DNA of 6,923 nt, taken from an uncultured Comamonadaceae bacterium (lineage in GTDB: Bacteria; Pseudomonadota; Gammaproteobacteria; Burkholderiales; Burkholderiaceae). How positions within the stretch are numbered: the first letter of the stretch is position 1; each line of letters begins with the position of its first letter. Location of the stretch: positions 1 through 6,923 of the forward strand of contig CAMLSD010000166.1 in NCBI GenBank assembly GCA_946482595.1. The letters run 5' to 3'. The notes beneath the pieces are model-generated. The model was not told the origin of the DNA. It ran no database searches and saw only the letters and a list, made by a program, of their open reading frames with translations. Shown here one piece after another: positions 5,363 to 6,923 of this stretch. The position numbers and the translations under genes are program-made.

Positions 5363-5524
5363 ATGCTGCACTACGCTGTCGTCTTTTTCGTGATCGCGCT
5401 GATCGCCGCGGTGTTCGGCTTCGGTGGCATCGCCGCCGGAGCGGCCGGCATCGCGAAGATCCTGTTCTTCATCTTCCTGATCGGTTTTGTCATCTCGCTG
5501 GTGATGGGGCTGATCAAACGATAG
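5363..5524 (+). CDS. ytjA: YtjA-like DUF1328 (UPF0391) small membrane protein
   Basis: This 53-residue, strongly hydrophobic protein starts [20 protein letters not shown] and ends [13 protein letters not shown]. It has two predicted membrane segments, about residues 4-20 and 33-50, joined by a glycine/alanine-rich turn ([12 protein letters not shown]). Length and pattern match the DUF1328/UPF0391 family, whose E. coli member is YtjA. Function is unknown. An excellent ribosome site, AAGGAGG (5351-5357), lies five bases before the ATG. It sits 16 bases after the BON lipoprotein gene, and tandem hairpins follow its stop, so the two genes form a closed operon. In E. coli, ytjA lies next to osmY, another BON gene, so the pairing looks conserved. 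The symbol is given by family resemblance. Confidence 0.9.
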   Translation: MLHYAVVFFVIALIAAVFGFGGIAAGAAGIAKILFFIFLIGFVISLVMGLIKR

Positions 5525-5528
5525 GCGT

Positions 5529-5548
5529 TGCCGTCGCACTCGACGGCA
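5529..5548 (+). repeat. Stem-loop between ytjA stop and the terminator
   Basis: TGCCGTCG (5529-5536) pairs perfectly with CGACGGCA (5541-5548) around the loop CACT. It begins four bases after the ytjA stop codon and precedes the main terminator by eight bases. It may assist termination or protect the mRNA end. Confidence 0.5.
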
Positions 5549-5556
5549 GCACAGGC

Positions 5557-5585
5557 AAGGCCCACCGCATGCGGTGGGCCTTTTG
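5557..5585 (+). terminator. Intrinsic terminator of the BON-ytjA operon
   Basis: The 26-bp perfect palindrome at 5557-5582 (AAGGCCCACCGCA and its complement) folds into a GC-rich stem and runs into TTTTG at 5581-5585. It is the only hairpin in the window with a T-run. The complementary strand has an A-run on the left but only two T's, so it works mainly on the plus strand. Confidence 0.8.
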
Positions 5586-5651
5586 TCGTCTGGGTGTGTC
5601 GTGCGGGGTGTGATGCCGGGCGAAGGCGGGTGGCATGCGGCCGCACAAGGA

Positions 5652-5727
5652 TGGACGGGCCTTGCACCTCGTGCTCCGGCGGCCATGTCGGTAGCGTGCC
5701 AGGGCAGGTCGGTGCAAGGCCCGTTCA
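5652..5727. repeat. Long inverted repeat (17-bp arms, 42-base spacer)
   Basis: The arm at 5652-5668 (TGGACGGGCCTTGCACC) and its complement at 5711-5727 differ at one position, which would be a G-U pair in RNA. The inner 14 bp are perfect. It lies in the 372-bp gap between the operon terminator and the amidohydrolase, outside any credible gene. It could be a structured RNA, a remnant of a small inverted-repeat element, or a binding site for a dimeric protein. Confidence 0.55.
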
Positions 5728-5785
5728 AGGGGAGCCCTGGGCCGTCCGGTGGGGCCGCAGGGCGGAAAATGGGGGTTGCTGGAAC

Positions 5786-5807
5786 CTGCACGCAGGGTAG
5801 GGTGCAG
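5786..5807. repeat. Short inverted repeat upstream of the amidohydrolase
   Basis: CTGCAC (5786-5791) and GTGCAG (5802-5807) flank ten bases. The position, about 50 bases upstream of the candidate -10 box, would suit a regulator site, but six-base arms are common by chance in GC-rich DNA. Confidence 0.25.
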
Positions 5808-5857
5808 CCGGCCGTGGGGGCATCGGCCACGCTGGCGCGCCGGCGTCGGCCCTGTCC

Positions 5858-5863
5858 TACACT
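5858..5863 (+). promoter_or_regulatory. Possible -10 element for the amidohydrolase
   Basis: TACACT, in the context GTCCTACACTGC, is a good -10-like hexamer and would give a leader of roughly 25-30 bases before the ATG at 5897. The best upstream partner, CTGGCG at 5832, is poorly spaced, so this may depend on an activator or be chance. Confidence 0.35.
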
Positions 5864-5884
5864 GCCCGCATCGCGGTGCCGTTG

Positions 5885-5890
5885 CAGGAG
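5885..5890 (+). promoter_or_regulatory. Ribosome-binding site of the amidohydrolase
   Basis: CAGGAG ends six bases before the ATG at 5897. It overlaps the coding frame of the longer alternative starting at 5876, which has no such site and would put residues PLQEWP ahead of the signal peptide. Confidence 0.75.
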
Positions 5891-5896
5891 TGGCCC

Positions 5897-6802
5897 ATGC
5901 TTGCAGTTCGTGGATGGATCGCCGGTGGCCTGGCCGCCGTGGCCCTGAGCATGGGCGCGACGGCGGCGTCGGCCCAGCCCGCGCCCTACGCCGGCCCCCT
6001 GTTCGACGCCCACCTGCACTACAACGACGATGCCCAGGAGCCGCACCCGCTGCCCGACGTGCTCGGGCGCATGCAGCGCAGCGGCGTGCGCGCCATCGTC
6101 GCCAACAGCCGGCCCAACGACGGCACCCGCTCGCTGGCCACGGCACGCGCCGACACCGCCCGGGCGGGCGTGACCGTCGTGCCCTTCGTGCGGCTGTATC
6201 GCAACCGCGCCGACTACACCGGCTGGTTCGCCGACCCCACCATCTACGAGATGGTCGAACGCGAACTGGCCGCCGGCACACCGGCCGGCCCCTACCGGGG
6301 GCTGGGAGAGTTCCATCTGTACGACAGCGCCAATGCCGACGGCCCGATCGCGCGCCGCCTGATGCAGCTGGCCCAGGCGCGTGACCTGGTGGTGCTGGCC
6401 CATGTCGATGACGTGGCGATCGAGAAGCTCTTTGCCCATGCACCCCGCGCCCGGCTGATCTGGGCGCACACCGGCATCGGCGGCGTGCCGGTCGAGCGGG
6501 TGCGCGCGCTGTTCGAGCGTCACCCCACACTGCACGGCGAGTTGTCGTACCGCCCCGGCCTGACCCAGGACGACGGCCAGCTCAGCCCCGCCTGGCGCGA
6601 GCTGATCCTGGCCTTGCCGCAGCGTTTCGTGATCGGCTCGGACACCTGGGTCAACCAGCGCTGGCAATACTACGAAGGCCTCATGCAGGGCTACCGCGTA
6701 TGGCTCGGCGGCCTGCCGCCCGATGTGGCGCGGCGTGTGGCCTGGGACAACGGCGCGGCCTTGTTCGGGCTGGACTCCCCGCAGAGCGCACCGGCGAAGT
6801 GA
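5897..6802 (+). CDS. Exported metal-dependent amidohydrolase (Amidohydrolase_2-like TIM barrel)
   Basis: The 301-residue product is a signal-peptide-bearing hydrolase of the amidohydrolase superfamily. Residues 1-26 form the signal, ending ASA before QPAPYAG. The metal-binding pattern is visible: FDAHLHY with His39 and His41 on strand 1, GEFH with Glu138 and His140, VLAHVDD with His169, IWAHTGIGG with His191, and the strand-8 aspartate Asp249 in IGSDTWVN. This layout fits an amidohydrolase active site complete for catalysis, acting in the periplasm. The substrate is unknown; relatives hydrolyse esters, lactones, phosphoesters or amides, or decarboxylate. The gene appears monocistronic, with its own gap of 372 bases upstream and a probably convergent gene downstream. 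The start at 5897 is chosen for its Shine-Dalgarno and a clean signal peptide. Many superfamily members are cytoplasmic, so export is a mildly unusual feature. Confidence 0.87.
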   Translation: MLAVRGWIAGGLAAVALSMGATAASAQPAPYAGPLFDAHLHYNDDAQEPHPLPDVLGRMQRSGVRAIVANSRPNDGTRSLATARADTARAGVTVVPFVRLYRNRADYTGWFADPTIYEMVERELAAGTPAGPYRGLGEFHLYDSANADGPIARRLMQLAQARDLVVLAHVDDVAIEKLFAHAPRARLIWAHTGIGGVPVERVRALFERHPTLHGELSYRPGLTQDDGQLSPAWRELILALPQRFVIGSDTWVNQRWQYYEGLMQGYRVWLGGLPPDVARRVAWDNGAALFGLDSPQSAPAK

Positions 6803-6881
6803 GCGCTTCGGCACCCGTGTCGGGCACGCGTGCGTCACCGCCGGCGTCACACCCCGTAACCAGCACTGGGAAGCATACTAG

Positions 6882-6923
6882 CTAGGCAAGCCCGGGCAGG
6901 GCTGCCACGATGTCCGCCACAAA
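6882..6923 (-). CDS. Possible C-terminal end of a convergent gene (partial)
   Basis: Read on the minus strand from the right edge, one frame gives FVADIVAALPGLA followed by a TAG stop at 6882-6884. The composition is protein-like (a helix-like tail with G/C at most third positions), and it would converge on the amidohydrolase with an 79-bp gap. Only 13 codons are visible, so no family can be named, and chance cannot be excluded. Confidence 0.35.
   Translation of the reverse strand, partial: FVADIVAALPGLA

Noticed and set aside
5528..5800. Small plus-strand frame of 90 codons in the gap before the amidohydrolase
   Set aside because: It starts inside the operon terminator region, spans the inverted repeat and shows no protein-like pattern or ribosome site.
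6795..6824. Small stem-loops at the end of the amidohydrolase (CGAAG/CTTCG and CCCG/CGGG)
   Set aside because: Arms are only 4-5 bp, the first overlaps the stop codon, and no T-run follows. They are too weak to call a terminator.
5291..6850. Minus-strand open frame of 519 codons opposite the amidohydrolase and ytjA
   Set aside because: It runs through the operon terminator, the non-coding gap and two plus-strand genes and has no recognisable domain.
6832..6850. GCGTCAC direct repeat at 6832 and 6844
   Set aside because: A seven-base repeat is expected by chance in GC-rich intergenic sequence and has no flanking element.
6910..6923. ATG at 6910 as the start of a new plus-strand gene
   Set aside because: No Shine-Dalgarno lies at a suitable distance, and the complementary strand reads as a plausible C-terminus.

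Overview
The window is GC-rich DNA (around two thirds G+C by eye) that looks like the chromosome of a betaproteobacterium of the order Burkholderiales. The pointers are a porin of the Burkholderia/Comamonadaceae 16-strand type, periplasmic binding proteins like those of Burkholderiales polyol transporters, and strong third-position G/C bias. I see no rRNA, tRNA, CRISPR array, insertion sequence or phage gene.

Layout from left to right: (1) 1-869, minus strand, a general porin whose C-terminus lies beyond the left edge. (2) 870-1164, a non-coding gap with a cluster of at least six inverted repeats. (3) 1165-2475, minus strand, a periplasmic solute-binding protein (SBP1) of the sorbitol/mannitol (SmoE-like) type. 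(4) 2476-2750, the divergent promoter region, with a near-perfect 13-bp-arm hairpin. (5) 2751-4115, plus strand, a second solute-binding protein (SBP2). It is a gapless paralogue of SBP1, about 65% identical by hand count. (6) 4212-4817, plus strand, a DsbA-fold protein of the 2-hydroxychromene-2-carboxylate isomerase (kappa-GST) family. (7) 5014-5346, a small BON-domain lipoprotein, then 5363-5524, a 53-residue YtjA/DUF1328 membrane protein, which together form a two-gene operon closed by tandem hairpins. (8) 5525-5896, a non-coding gap with a long inverted repeat. (9) 5897-6802, plus strand, a secreted metal-dependent amidohydrolase. (10) The last 42 bases probably hold the C-terminal end of a convergent minus-strand gene.

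Functionally, the left half is an uptake theme: an outer-membrane porin plus two periplasmic binding proteins. No ABC permease or ATPase follows either binding protein, so both would have to share a transporter encoded elsewhere. The BON/YtjA pair matches the osmY-ytjA arrangement of enteric bacteria and suggests an envelope-stress role. The isomerase and the amidohydrolase have no visible pathway partners.

The most unusual points are the head-to-head orphan binding-protein pair with a 75-bp stretch of perfect nucleotide identity between copies, the hairpin cluster in front of the porin, and the unexplained 76-bp inverted-repeat structure at 5652-5727. I do not see clear evidence for a wholly new multi-gene system.
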